A stretch of 64,000 bases of DNA, taken from Haliscomenobacteraceae bacterium (GTDB taxonomy: Bacteria; Bacteroidota; Bacteroidia; Chitinophagales; Saprospiraceae). Shown here piece after piece: positions 55,390 through 64,000 of the stretch. Position numbers and translations under genes: made by a program. Location of the stretch: contig CANMVX010000008.1 in the NCBI GenBank assembly GCA_947501115.1, positions 50,616-114,615 of the forward strand. Direction: 5' to 3'. Positions within the stretch are counted from its first letter, which is position 1; the number at the start of each line of letters is the position of its first letter. The notes below the pieces were generated by a model. The model was not told the origin of the DNA. It made no database searches and saw only the letters and a program-made list of their open reading frames with translations.

Positions 55390-56112
55390 TTATTTAGATA
55401 CAGCCAAAGAATAAATGACTAATCCAAATCCAATTTTGTTTACAGCATCACCAATGTTATAGATAATGTCTAATGACTCCAAAGGTAAAACACCGTCTAA
55501 CCAACCACCAGGAATGGCCATGTAACCAATTGGATAGATTGCCCAACCAACTAATACGAACCAACCTAATGTTTTGAATGCACCTTGTAATGCAGGGTCA
55601 TTTGAATTTCCAGCCAATTTCTTAGCTGATCCTAACCATACCTCATAAAGAATACCTACGTATCCGATAGTTGAAATGAAACCCCATAGTACAGACTGCT
55701 CACGGTAAACTGTTTCACCTAAATATCCAGCTATTAACATTAATAGTGAATAGGCAATCATTTTCCATAGCAAAGAAACAGTAGCACCGAATGCCTTTAA
55801 GATCAAATAGAACTCAACACACATTAATGGTACAGTTAAAATCCAGTCGATGTAACGGAAAGAAGTAGGAGAAGTACCATTTTCAGCCCAAAATGAGCGC
55901 ATGTAGAAATAATGTACTGCTGCAATTCCCGTAATCATACCAGAAATCAATAATGAATCTTTCCATTTTCCTGATACATTGGTCATTTGAACAAAAAAGA
56001 ATACGGTTGAAGCTAACATCGCCATTGAGCCAATGAAAAATGTAAAGCCTACATAATCACCTTCTTTTAAGGTTGCAAGAAACAGGTTTGAAAAGTTTTG
56101 TAATGCATCCAT
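55390..56112 (-). CDS. proteorhodopsin, green-tuned proton pump
   Basis: 240 residues, seven membrane helices. Helix C reads RYIDWILTVPLMCVEF: D89 (proton acceptor), T93 and E100 (proton donor) match D97, T101 and E108 of classic proteorhodopsin, so it is an outward proton pump rather than NDQ-type sodium pump. M97 at the position of residue 105 indicates green absorption. H67 is the partner of the acceptor. The retinal-binding Lys is K226 in GDAVNKIGFG. It is the last gene of the crtY-blh-rhodopsin operon, 20 bp after blh. It gives proton motive force in light at the inner membrane. Confidence 0.97.
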   Translation of the reverse strand: MDALQNFSNLFLATLKEGDYVGFTFFIGSMAMLASTVFFFVQMTNVSGKWKDSLLISGMITGIAAVHYFYMRSFWAENGTSPTSFRYIDWILTVPLMCVEFYLILKAFGATVSLLWKMIAYSLLMLIAGYLGETVYREQSVLWGFISTIGYVGILYEVWLGSAKKLAGNSNDPALQGAFKTLGWFVLVGWAIYPIGYMAIPGGWLDGVLPLESLDIIYNIGDAVNKIGFGLVIYSLAVSK

Positions 56113-56132
56113 AGCAAAATTTATTTAAGTTG

Positions 56133-57098
56133 TTAAAAAATTACGTTGTTAGTGTCAAAAGTTTTTTTTTCTCCTATACGAAGATATAATAAATCCATCA
56201 TTATCATGTGCGGTAAGGTTATTACTGCTATAAAACTAAACAAAAGAGCAAGCCCTTGGTTCACAGAAATGTAATCTCCTGAAAATTGAAAAGCTAAAAG
56301 AAGTCCTGACAGGGCAATCAATGAGAACGGAAATATTTCACGTACATATTTTCCTAAGTTATAATTTTCCCTGGTGGTTTTGAAAAAGTTTATCTGGTCT
56401 TCAATAGAAGGTATTGCGTGCCATAAAGTAAAATAAATCGCGAAGCCTATCCATAATGGACTAAAATAAAAAAGTCCAAATAAAAGGAAGACATTCATTA
56501 TTTCATGTAATCCGTTTTTAAAATTTATTTGCGTGCTTAACATAAGGATTACCCAATGTATAATCATCAAAACTCCAACCGAAATAGCTAGTGTGTTTCC
56601 TAATTCCTCAGATATTGTAAGAAAATAAGGGTTTTTCGAGATCGTTTGTATGACGGGTAATGCTGTTTCAATATGAGCAAAAATAGGGGTTAATAAAACA
56701 AAACTCCCGGACAAGAAAATGGAAATTAACTTAACAAATTTTGATTCAATGGGGGATATATACAAATTTGATTGGCCAAAGTGATAAATGGATATCAAAA
56801 TGAATAATCCAAGTGAAAAAGTCGGAAATAAATACCAACAACCGACATATAATAAAATTAATCCTATGTATGATGCGAAAAATAAAGTACTCTTATTGTT
56901 CGCATCATCCATCCTTTTATTGATTAAGTTGAAAAAAAGTAAATGATCGTTTGCCCCATGAGGAATGCCTATCAACACAATTAATAGTAAAGCTATTACA
57001 AGAGAACTTGAAACAAGCCATTCATTTTTACTGAAGCTCACCATGATTATAATCAAGGTAATTAATTGAACCATTAATTGAATGACTGGATTTCGCAT
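56133..57098 (-). CDS. blh: Brp/Blh-type beta-carotene 15,15'-dioxygenase
   Basis: 321 residues with about eight or nine membrane segments. It cleaves beta-carotene into two retinals, the rhodopsin chromophore. Iron-binding histidines appear in the family positions: H47 (GIPHGANDH), H106 (IYHFGQSN), and later His residues in TLWHAIPSIEDQ and TLPHMIMMD. It sits between crtY (2 bp upstream) and the rhodopsin gene (20 bp downstream). Together with these it closes the pathway from lycopene to retinal-bound rhodopsin. Confidence 0.93.
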   Translation of the reverse strand: MRNPVIQLMVQLITLIIIMVSFSKNEWLVSSSLVIALLLIVLIGIPHGANDHLLFFNLINKRMDDANNKSTLFFASYIGLILLYVGCWYLFPTFSLGLFILISIYHFGQSNLYISPIESKFVKLISIFLSGSFVLLTPIFAHIETALPVIQTISKNPYFLTISEELGNTLAISVGVLMIIHWVILMLSTQINFKNGLHEIMNVFLLFGLFYFSPLWIGFAIYFTLWHAIPSIEDQINFFKTTRENYNLGKYVREIFPFSLIALSGLLLAFQFSGDYISVNQGLALLFSFIAVITLPHMIMMDLLYLRIGEKKTFDTNNVIF

Positions 57099-57100
57099 GA

Positions 57101-58291
57101 TTACCTTATGGTTTGATAAATAGGAGAATACGATTTATCCTTAATCCTTAGCGGCCAGTAGATTTCAATCAATGCACCAATAAATACCTTTATAGGTAAG
57201 GTTGAGAATATTTTTATTTCACCAAAAATGCCCGTCTTTTCCGATAAAAAAGTAAGTATGGATCCAATGTTGTTACCCTTAAATAAAGAAATGAAAATAG
57301 CTGACTTATTAATTTCCTTTTTTTGAAGCAAATGAAGCAAAATGGTATCGTAAAAAGAAAACCTGTTTTGAATCTTATATTTATATAAAGCTAGATTATC
57401 TGAAAGTATGGATTTGATTATCTGGTTCACTTGTTTTTGGATAAGGGAAAATGCAAATCCAGTACTTGGTTTTAAAGCGCCACCCACAATTCCTATCGGA
57501 ATTATATTAGTATGGGTAGTATCTAGGTGGATAAATTCCATTGGAATAATACCCTTTTCCTTTTCTATAATGGTGAAATTTTCAATCTGTAATGTTTCCT
57601 GAATATACTTTTCAATTTGTTCGTCATAGGCTTTATCAGCCAATAATTGCTTTGAAAAAATAGTATATTCAATGAGCGCCTCATTTTCAGAATAGGGTAA
57701 AACATAAAAGAATCTCACTTCCTGATGCTGCTCAGTTCTGAAATCCATGAATGTAGCCGTATTTTTTTCGAATACAGGTTTTTCAGTTTTTACTAACCAT
57801 CCCTGAAAATGTTGTTTTAAAGCAGAATAGGAGGAATGACTTTTGGAATGACCAGGACTTATTGAGGTTGAGTTAAACAAATAATGGCAATGAAATTTTT
57901 GTGTTTTTGTCTCTAAACAAGCACCTTTGTCAAGCCCATATATTCGTTCAATATTTTCTTCGACTATGTCTATATTTTTCGCTTTTTTTAACACTTCGTA
58001 ACTGTATTTGTAAAAATCACCAGATTTTACACAGACGTAATTAAAAGGAAGAATTTTTTCCTTCTTTTCATAATTATCTGAATAAAAGGAAAGATTTTGC
58101 CAAACAGTGGTAGGAAACGGTAAAGCTAAGGAATTGGGTAGATCCCAAAAGCACCAGGTTTTATCCTGATTCGTATGTATATTATTGTCTATCAATAAGA
58201 TAGAGTGTTTAGTATTTGCTTTCGCTAACGATGTCGCCAGACTTAACCCAGAACATCCCGCACCCGCTATGACGAAATCGTAAAATTTCAT
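57101..58291 (-). CDS. crtY: lycopene beta-cyclase CrtY
   Basis: 396 residues. N-terminal DFVIAGAGCSGLSLA is the FAD-binding motif, as in CrtY, and WCFWDLPNS is a family feature. It closes both ends of lycopene to form beta-carotene. Its stop is 2 bp from the blh start, so co-transcription is clear. Upstream carotenoid genes crtE, crtB and crtI are not in the window. Hydrophobic stretch LSLATSLA suggests membrane association. The upstream gene miaA is 111 bp away, so a promoter in that gap is likely; only a weak -7 candidate is visible. Confidence 0.92.
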   Translation of the reverse strand: MKFYDFVIAGAGCSGLSLATSLAKANTKHSILLIDNNIHTNQDKTWCFWDLPNSLALPFPTTVWQNLSFYSDNYEKKEKILPFNYVCVKSGDFYKYSYEVLKKAKNIDIVEENIERIYGLDKGACLETKTQKFHCHYLFNSTSISPGHSKSHSSYSALKQHFQGWLVKTEKPVFEKNTATFMDFRTEQHQEVRFFYVLPYSENEALIEYTIFSKQLLADKAYDEQIEKYIQETLQIENFTIIEKEKGIIPMEFIHLDTTHTNIIPIGIVGGALKPSTGFAFSLIQKQVNQIIKSILSDNLALYKYKIQNRFSFYDTILLHLLQKKEINKSAIFISLFKGNNIGSILTFLSEKTGIFGEIKIFSTLPIKVFIGALIEIYWPLRIKDKSYSPIYQTIR

Positions 58292-58402
58292 TTCGAAAAT
58301 GTTTTAGGGTTAGACAAAAATTTCCTTCTATTGTTCAATATTAACTAAAAAAAATTGAAAATTTTAATTTTGTAGAATAAAATTAAGTAAATAAAAAATT
58401 GT

Positions 58403-59284
58403 TCAGAATAAAATCGTGTTTGCATCCTCCCATTTTGTCCAATTTTCTGCATTATTAAACCAGGTTAATTGTCTCTTTGCATATTGTCTGGTATGCTGTT
58501 TTATTTTCAAAATGGCTTCTTTAATTTCATACTCATTGGTAAAATATTTGAAAATTTCCGTGTAACCTACGGTTTGTAAAGCTTTTAATTCCTTGTATTC
58601 TTGAAGAGAACGAACTTCGTCTATCAATCCGTCTTGAACCATTTTATCTACTCTATCATTTATTCTTTCATAGAGTGTGGCTCTCGGGGGAGATAAATAA
58701 AAGCAATGAGATTCAAAAAACCTGTCCACTTTTTTTCCTGTCCTGAAGGATGAAAATGGTAATCCTGTTTCTCGAAAAATACTGATAGCTCTGATAAGGC
58801 GTACCGGATTATGTTGATCTACTACCTGGAAATAATTTGGGTCAACTTGTTGCAGTTGCCTTTTTAAATAATCTATACCTTTTTCAAGATATTCTTTTTG
58901 TAGCTGAACAATTATGTCAGGACTTACAGGGGGAAATGTATCGATACCCTCAAGCATGGCCTTGAAATACAAGCCACTTCCTCCTACGGCAATTAAAATG
59001 TCGTGATGTTTAAATCTGTCCTCCAGTAAAGTCATACTTTCTTTTTCAAACAAGCCAATATCATAAGGATCTTGTATGGAAATATGATTAATAAAATGGT
59101 GAGGAACCCTGTCTTGTTCCTCTTGGGTGGGTTTGGCCGTCCCGATGTTCATCTCCATATAAAATTGCCTGCTATCCACAGAAAGAATTTCTGTATGATA
59201 TTTTTCAGCAAGTTGTATTGCCAGGGCCGTTTTACCCGAAGCAGTAGGACCTCCAATACAAATCAGTTTTTTATTTTCTGCCAT
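58403..59284 (-). CDS. miaA: tRNA dimethylallyltransferase
   Basis: 293 residues. P-loop GPTASGKT is at 12-19, followed by SVDSRQFYMEMNIGTAKPT, the substrate-binding region. It adds isopentenyl to A37 of tRNAs reading UNN codons. The C-terminal QYAKRQLTWFNN motif is standard. It shares the isoprenoid pool with the carotenoid genes next to it, though this is likely coincidence. It diverges from the acyltransferase gene with a 31-bp gap. Confidence 0.96.
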   Translation of the reverse strand: MAENKKLICIGGPTASGKTALAIQLAEKYHTEILSVDSRQFYMEMNIGTAKPTQEEQDRVPHHFINHISIQDPYDIGLFEKESMTLLEDRFKHHDILIAVGGSGLYFKAMLEGIDTFPPVSPDIIVQLQKEYLEKGIDYLKRQLQQVDPNYFQVVDQHNPVRLIRAISIFRETGLPFSSFRTGKKVDRFFESHCFYLSPPRATLYERINDRVDKMVQDGLIDEVRSLQEYKELKALQTVGYTEIFKYFTNEYEIKEAILKIKQHTRQYAKRQLTWFNNAENWTKWEDANTILF

Positions 59285-59315
59285 AAAAATTTAAAAGTAC
59301 CTTTATATATGATTA

Positions 59316-60632
59316 ATGAAGGTAAACAATCTTAATAACAGGCTGAATTTTATGCTCTACTTTTTTCTAAAACCTTTGGTTCAATTGGCTATCAAAGTTT
59401 ATTTCCGGAATATTTTTTTATCCGGATTAAAAAATTTGCCACATAATAAGCCCTATCTCATAGCAATGAACCATCCAACGGCTTTTCTGGAACCCGTAAT
59501 TATGGCGGCAAATATCAATAAGCCGATACATTTCCTGGCTAGAGGCGATCATTTTAATAAGGCATTCTATCGCTTTCTTTTGAATCAGGCTAAGATGATT
59601 CCTGTTTTTAGGCAAAAGGAGTCGGGTTTTGGCTCTCTAAAGAACAATTATGATACTTTTTTTCGCTGTTATGAATACATTTCAAAGAATGAATTAGTGG
59701 CTTTATTTCCTGAAGGAAGAACGGAGCACGAGAAAAGATTAAGGCCTTTACAAAGGGGAGTGGCAAGAATAGCTTTCGGCACTTTAACTCATTTTCCCCA
59801 TTTAGACGATTTATATATTGTTCCTGTTGGCGTAAGTTATGCCGATGCATTATCTTTTCGAACCACTGCAGTTCTTCACATTGGTGAGCCTCTGTCGGTT
59901 AGGAATTATTTTGGTGATGGGAAATCTCCAGATCACCTAAGATTACTTTTAGATGTAGAAAGTCGATTAAAAGAATATATGGTTATCATCGATAAAGTGG
60001 AGGATGATGAACTGATTGAAACCTGTCTGACTATGGCACGAAATACCCGTAATTATTCATTTTTTAAGGTGTATCAATTTGATACATCGCTATTAAAGAT
60101 GGAAAGGAAAGTGGCTCAATTTTGGAATGAGGAAGCAAGCCAAAGCTTAAAAGATAACACAAAACTTAAAGTTAGGGCTTATCTTGATTTATTAGAAAAA
60201 TATAATCTTAGCGATAAAGTTATTTCTCTCGATATCAGATCTTCCTGGGTTAGCTTTTTCCCCATTTTTCATCTGACCTCTTTTATTGGAGCTATTTTTG
60301 TTTTTCCAATGACTTATTTTGCAGATTGGATAGTCAAAAATAAAATAAAACACTTGTCGTTCAAATCTCCTGTTCGATTTGGTGCAGCTTTTGGTGTGTC
60401 TTTACTATACCTGATTATTACTTTTATTCTTTCAGTTTATACGTCTGTTTTGGTCATACCCATAGCCCTCTCTCTAGGATTAATGGCTTATTTTTCTCTT
60501 TACTTTCGAGAAAAACAAGCCATCAAAACAGGACATAATCGATTTTTAAAGCTTGGGGAAGATCAAAAAGAGAAACTATTAGTTTTAAAGAACGATATTT
60601 TAGACACGTTTAGGATCAAACTATCTGAATAA
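59316..60632 (+). CDS. PlsC-like glycerolipid acyltransferase
   Basis: 438 residues. The acyltransferase domain (about 30-230) carries the NHPTAFLEP motif (H53) and FPEGRTEHEKR. In the Bacteroidota form the catalytic pair is usually HPNSFLD (Asp five after the His), while here the position is E59. The C-terminal half has membrane helices (about 310-400). It probably acylates glycerol-3-phosphate or lysophospholipid at the inner membrane. It overlaps the convergent T9SS gene by 12 bases at its end. Confidence 0.85.
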   Translation: MKVNNLNNRLNFMLYFFLKPLVQLAIKVYFRNIFLSGLKNLPHNKPYLIAMNHPTAFLEPVIMAANINKPIHFLARGDHFNKAFYRFLLNQAKMIPVFRQKESGFGSLKNNYDTFFRCYEYISKNELVALFPEGRTEHEKRLRPLQRGVARIAFGTLTHFPHLDDLYIVPVGVSYADALSFRTTAVLHIGEPLSVRNYFGDGKSPDHLRLLLDVESRLKEYMVIIDKVEDDELIETCLTMARNTRNYSFFKVYQFDTSLLKMERKVAQFWNEEASQSLKDNTKLKVRAYLDLLEKYNLSDKVISLDIRSSWVSFFPIFHLTSFIGAIFVFPMTYFADWIVKNKIKHLSFKSPVRFGAAFGVSLLYLIITFILSVYTSVLVIPIALSLGLMAYFSLYFREKQAIKTGHNRFLKLGEDQKEKLLVLKNDILDTFRIKLSE

Positions 60633-62954
60633 GGTCAAATCTCCTTTTTTAATGAACTCCTTACCGTCAGGAAATTTAATGATTATGTAGTAAACATAAA
60701 TATCACTAGGTGCATCAGTGCCATTAAACTTGCCATCCCAGCCAGTAGTTGGCGTTTCGTTCTTATACACGGTCTGTCCCCATCGGTTAAATACGTTAAA
60801 CTTAGTAATTTCTATTTTCCCTCTGAACACTACATTAAAGAAATCGTTTACTCCGTCGCCGTCTGGTGTGAATGCATTAGGGATATCAAATACAGGAGCT
60901 AAAACGGGTATCGGGGGTGAACTAAACGTTAATTCACAACCCGTGGCATTTTTAATAATGAGCGTGTAAGTAGTAGGATTTTCCGTAGGAACATGTTCTA
61001 ATAATGGGGTGGAACCTGGAATATCTTTACCATTTGCCTTCCATGTATAGGTTATACCTGGAAGATTTAATGGCGTTAGATTGGCAAGTATGGTAACCTT
61101 TTCGCCCAATGGGACGCCGGAAGTGTTCGCTTCAACGGGTTCAATTTTAAAATTTGAAAGTCTTGGTAGGGCAGCTACAGTAACCGTGACAGATTTTCTA
61201 TCCGACCCACAATTTGGACCATAGGTATAATCCATTGTAAATGTAGTGGTAGTAGTGAGTCCTTGCAAAGAAAGTTTAGGTCCTAAAACGGTTTGATTGT
61301 TATATGACCACTTATATTGTTGATCTACACCAAGTACTGCATTACCCGTCGCTTCCAGATTTACAGGAAGCCCGGGACAAATGGTCAGATTCGCCGGGAT
61401 ACTTACTGTAGATGGTTGAATGACGGTAATTGTTATAGATGCTGACGTTGGGGTACATCTTCCCGGTTGTGCCTTTACAGTGTAAATAGTATTTACGGCA
61501 GGTTTTACTTTAATCAATGGATTTACTGAGGTGAATGTTGGATCAGTGGAGGAACTCCAGGTATAGGTTACCAATGGGTCATTAGACACCAAAAGCTGTA
61601 TCTCTTCACCTCTACAAATGGTTGTTTTAGTATTAAAACCAATGGATGGAGCTGGTATGACATTAATTTTTGCCGTTATGGTTGTCGGACAGTCCTTTTC
61701 TTTTACTGTCGCCTTAACTTCTTTCGATTGTGTTAAAAATAGCGTAGGATTTTTACATCCCTTACATGATACAACGTCTTCAGGTTCCCATGTTATCTCG
61801 CCGAGACCTTCAAAAGATAAATTCAAAGTAACTTTTTCGCCAATACAAATGGTGGTATCTTTTGGCGTAAGAGTAAGATTTTTTGGTTTTATCACTGGTA
61901 CAATAGCTGGTTGGGTATCTCTGCAGGCATGATTTGAGGTAGCCCTAAATATAATAATACTATCAATGGTTGTAATTACTAAGTTGTAAAGGGAATCAGG
62001 TGATTCAAACCCTTTATAGGGAAACCATTTATGTTTGATATCCGGGTATTCTGCTGGATTATAGACAGGTGAAGTTAATTTCACTATGGTTCCCTGGCAG
62101 TATTGCTCCTTATTTTCGTCTTTGGAGATAATTAATTTTGAGGGTAGTGAATCTACCCTGATTCTTACTGAATCTTTCACTGTGCAACCGTCCTGGATAA
62201 AGGTAGCTATGTAGGTGGTCGAAACTATCGGATCTACTTTTACGGTACCCCCTTTGGCATTATCAATAAACTTGTCATTAGGTAGCCAGCTAACACTACT
62301 TGTTACGCCTGTATTTGTTCCTGCTTTTAAAGTTAGTTTAGTTCCTTTACAAATTTCTATGGTGTCTTTTTCAGAGATTATATTTACCCGCGTTTCTTTT
62401 ACCGAATAATTGAAGGTAACTTCAGAAGTACATTTGCCAATTTGTTGGCTTACTATGGCAATGCCTGATGTATTAGGATAGATAATTGCGCTTCCGTTGG
62501 CCAAAAGATCGGTCCTCATATCATTATCCCACGAAATTCCCTGGTTTCCCGCATTAGATTGAATGGGCAATAAAAGAGGCATTCCAGCACAAATGGGAGC
62601 GACGTTGAAAGTTCCTTTAGTTAAAATGGGTTTAACGATAGATAAATATGTGGAATCTTTTAATACTGTTCCATTTACTAAGGCAGTTAAATATACCCAT
62701 CCAGATTGTACTGGACGGACTATTGGGTTCGCCGCTGTGGCATCATTAAATAAGTTGGATGGAGACCATTTGTAGTAAACGGCGGGGATGGACTGTAAAT
62801 TTACCTGAAGATCAGTATCACATACAAAAATAGTGTCCGCTCCCTTAATTAAGGGTATATTTTGGTTTCCAACGTTGGATTGTCCATTTATATTTGCCAT
62901 GTAGCTACAAAGCAATCCAATAAAAAACCATTTAATGGCAAATTTAATTTTCAT
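60621..62954 (-). CDS. T9SS type B (gliding-motility-associated CTD) surface protein
   Basis: 777 residues with a signal peptide (to about NGQS, 26). Several Ig/PKD-like beta domains (about 30-680), each with a Cys pair and a YxWxP-like core, form a stalk. The last 90 residues are the type B sorting domain: IPNAFTPDGDGVNDFF, KFNVFNRWGQTVYKN, and the YVYYIIIKFPDGK end. Type B cargo is secreted by the T9SS and often needs a PorP/SprF-like partner encoded next to it; none is here. It overlaps the acyltransferase gene by 12 bases. The function is unknown, probably adhesion or scaffold. Confidence 0.9.
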   Translation of the reverse strand: MKIKFAIKWFFIGLLCSYMANINGQSNVGNQNIPLIKGADTIFVCDTDLQVNLQSIPAVYYKWSPSNLFNDATAANPIVRPVQSGWVYLTALVNGTVLKDSTYLSIVKPILTKGTFNVAPICAGMPLLLPIQSNAGNQGISWDNDMRTDLLANGSAIIYPNTSGIAIVSQQIGKCTSEVTFNYSVKETRVNIISEKDTIEICKGTKLTLKAGTNTGVTSSVSWLPNDKFIDNAKGGTVKVDPIVSTTYIATFIQDGCTVKDSVRIRVDSLPSKLIISKDENKEQYCQGTIVKLTSPVYNPAEYPDIKHKWFPYKGFESPDSLYNLVITTIDSIIIFRATSNHACRDTQPAIVPVIKPKNLTLTPKDTTICIGEKVTLNLSFEGLGEITWEPEDVVSCKGCKNPTLFLTQSKEVKATVKEKDCPTTITAKINVIPAPSIGFNTKTTICRGEEIQLLVSNDPLVTYTWSSSTDPTFTSVNPLIKVKPAVNTIYTVKAQPGRCTPTSASITITVIQPSTVSIPANLTICPGLPVNLEATGNAVLGVDQQYKWSYNNQTVLGPKLSLQGLTTTTTFTMDYTYGPNCGSDRKSVTVTVAALPRLSNFKIEPVEANTSGVPLGEKVTILANLTPLNLPGITYTWKANGKDIPGSTPLLEHVPTENPTTYTLIIKNATGCELTFSSPPIPVLAPVFDIPNAFTPDGDGVNDFFNVVFRGKIEITKFNVFNRWGQTVYKNETPTTGWDGKFNGTDAPSDIYVYYIIIKFPDGKEFIKKGDLTLFR

Positions 62955-63036
62955 AGTAGTATGTTTTCCGATCTAACATCAGATTATTTATCAAAAATAA
63001 CGAGTAAATCTGTAATTCAATATAATTTTTTGAACA

Positions 63037-63429
63037 TTACTCAATAGTACAACTGTCCAATGCTTCTTTTACTTGAGCTAAGGTAACAAACGGCATGTCA
63101 TTACCCCACGATGAATGAATATAATTCATAATATTAGCTATTTCAAAATCTGATAAAACAGTAATGGCTGCCATCTCTTGAGTGTATTGATTCCCATTTA
63201 CCATTATGGTGTCTTTTAGCCCATATCGAATGATGCAGGCAGTCTTTAAAGGATTTTCAAGCAGGTAATCAGCTTTGACTAAGGTTGGAATAAGTGATTT
63301 TAATCCTTTACCATCTGGCATGTGACAACTCACACAGAAATTTTCATAAAGAATTTTACCTTGAGGATATTGTGTGTTTCCGCAAGAAGTGAATATAACC
63401 AAGAAAATAAAAAGGGTAAATTTTTCCAA
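63037..63429 (-). CDS. monoheme cytochrome c lipoprotein
   Basis: 130 residues. The signal with lipobox FTSC gives Cys16 as lipid anchor. One heme site, CVSCH at 32-36, in a class I cytochrome c fold; a Met near residue 84-110 would be the second ligand. It begins 2 bp after the chaN stop on the same strand, so the two are one operon. It carries electrons at the periplasmic face, possibly for heme or iron handling. Confidence 0.88.
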   Translation of the reverse strand: MEKFTLFIFLVIFTSCGNTQYPQGKILYENFCVSCHMPDGKGLKSLIPTLVKADYLLENPLKTACIIRYGLKDTIMVNGNQYTQEMAAITVLSDFEIANIMNYIHSSWGNDMPFVTLAQVKEALDSCTIE

Positions 63430-63430
63430 A

Positions 63431-64000
63431 TCAATACGTTTTAGTCATTTTTTCTGGAACAACCAGAATGAAATCTGCTTTATTAAAATTTTCGGGATCT
63501 AAAACATCAATTTTGTCTTGTTCCACCGTACTTATGGTTAAAATTTTCAGATTAGGTTTATATTTATTCAGGTACCATAGAATACCTTCCTTTTCGTCAG
63601 AATGATATGCTCCATTAAAATGAATAAATAGGTGATTTGGTTTTAAGGAGGTAGAAATGGAGTAACCCATGGTGGCATCCTTGATGGCCTGCGCTTTCAC
63701 CATATTATCAGACGTATTACCACCATGATTACCCATCATAGTTATCATTTTTTTATAGGTTGGTAATGTTAAATCCAGTGGAATAGGCAGTGGAGGTAAA
63801 AATTGAGCTTTTGCTAATTCACTAAGTTCATTAAGTCCTTCTAAGCCAGTTCTGAAAACCAGATTAGCATATCGTCGGGGCACATTGGTCGCCTTAAAAG
63901 ATATTTTTTTTGTTTTGGCAAATTCTACCAATGGTTTGTAATCCGTGCTGTAGTTATCCCAGAGTTTAGCTTCCTCTTCAAAATTTTTAACATTAATCTT
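63431..64000 (-). CDS. chaN: ChaN-family (DUF399) heme-binding protein, N-terminus outside window
   Basis: About 189 residues are visible; the frame stays open to the right edge, so the beginning (signal and first part) is missing. The part seen matches ChaN: DNYSTDYKPLVEFAK, then MVKAQAIKDATM, then LFIHFNGAYHSDEKEGI and the C-terminal ILTISTVEQDKID. ChaN proteins bind heme and aid iron uptake at the outer membrane. The TTG at 63931 is internal, not a start. A cytochrome c gene follows after 2 bp. Confidence 0.85.
   Translation of the reverse strand, partial: KINVKNFEEEAKLWDNYSTDYKPLVEFAKTKKISFKATNVPRRYANLVFRTGLEGLNELSELAKAQFLPPLPIPLDLTLPTYKKMITMMGNHGGNTSDNMVKAQAIKDATMGYSISTSLKPNHLFIHFNGAYHSDEKEGILWYLNKYKPNLKILTISTVEQDKIDVLDPENFNKADFILVVPEKMTKTY

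Noticed and set aside
61618..61932. Plus-strand frame inside the type B T9SS protein
   Set aside because: It is a shadow of the repetitive beta-domain coding on the other strand.

Overview
This is an AT-rich stretch of a Bacteroidota chromosome. The evidence is: type IX secretion (T9SS) C-terminal domains of both A and B type, SprB-like repeat adhesins, lipoproteins with short lipoboxes, almost no Shine-Dalgarno sequences, and promoters of the Bacteroidota form (TTG, about 19-20 bp, TAnnTTTG), best seen ahead of tRNA genes. Proteorhodopsin with its retinal genes and the bicarbonate genes suggest an aquatic, probably marine, aerobic heterotroph, perhaps a Saprospira- or Chitinophaga-like lineage. 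The class is inference. I see no phage, insertion sequence, CRISPR array or rRNA operon.

Layout. 1-6400: end of an unknown gene, then a tight SulP - DabA - DabB operon for inorganic carbon uptake. 6400-9600: rpsU and tRNA-Gly on the minus strand, then malQ. 9600-26200: housekeeping and envelope genes (YigZ, DMT exporter, a duplicated DUF1599 protein, a DoxX-thioredoxin fusion, nusB, guaA, a PBP1-like lipoprotein, a TamA/BamA-like outer-membrane lipoprotein, an RNA methyltransferase, ubiX, FKBP, trmD, TerC, DoxX, ApbE). 26150-30800: an exonuclease followed by two MbnP-like lipoproteins and two MauG/MbnH-like diheme lipoproteins. 30800-31500: a gene-free gap with a strong terminator and a possible small RNA. 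31500-36500: a 1651-residue SprB-repeat T9SS protein. 36600-50400: redox enzymes, two identical tRNA-Glu genes, gapA-pgk, PEP carboxylase, a pullulanase and a lysyl-endopeptidase-like protease with dockerin. 50400-58300: a MerB-like protein, a T9SS protein, a thioesterase, a bacterial nitric oxide synthase, and a crtY-blh-proteorhodopsin operon facing it. 58400-64000: miaA, an acyltransferase, a type B T9SS protein, a cytochrome c and a partial ChaN.

How the genes fit together. SulP and DabAB would bring in bicarbonate, PEP carboxylase would use it to refill the TCA cycle, and the green-tuned proteorhodopsin could supply proton motive force in light. This is an inference from gene content. 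MalQ and pullulanase fit alpha-glucan breakdown, feeding gapA-pgk. The MbnP/MauG block looks like a surface copper-handling module in which a diheme enzyme modifies its partner lipoprotein. Several large secreted proteins depend on a T9SS encoded elsewhere.
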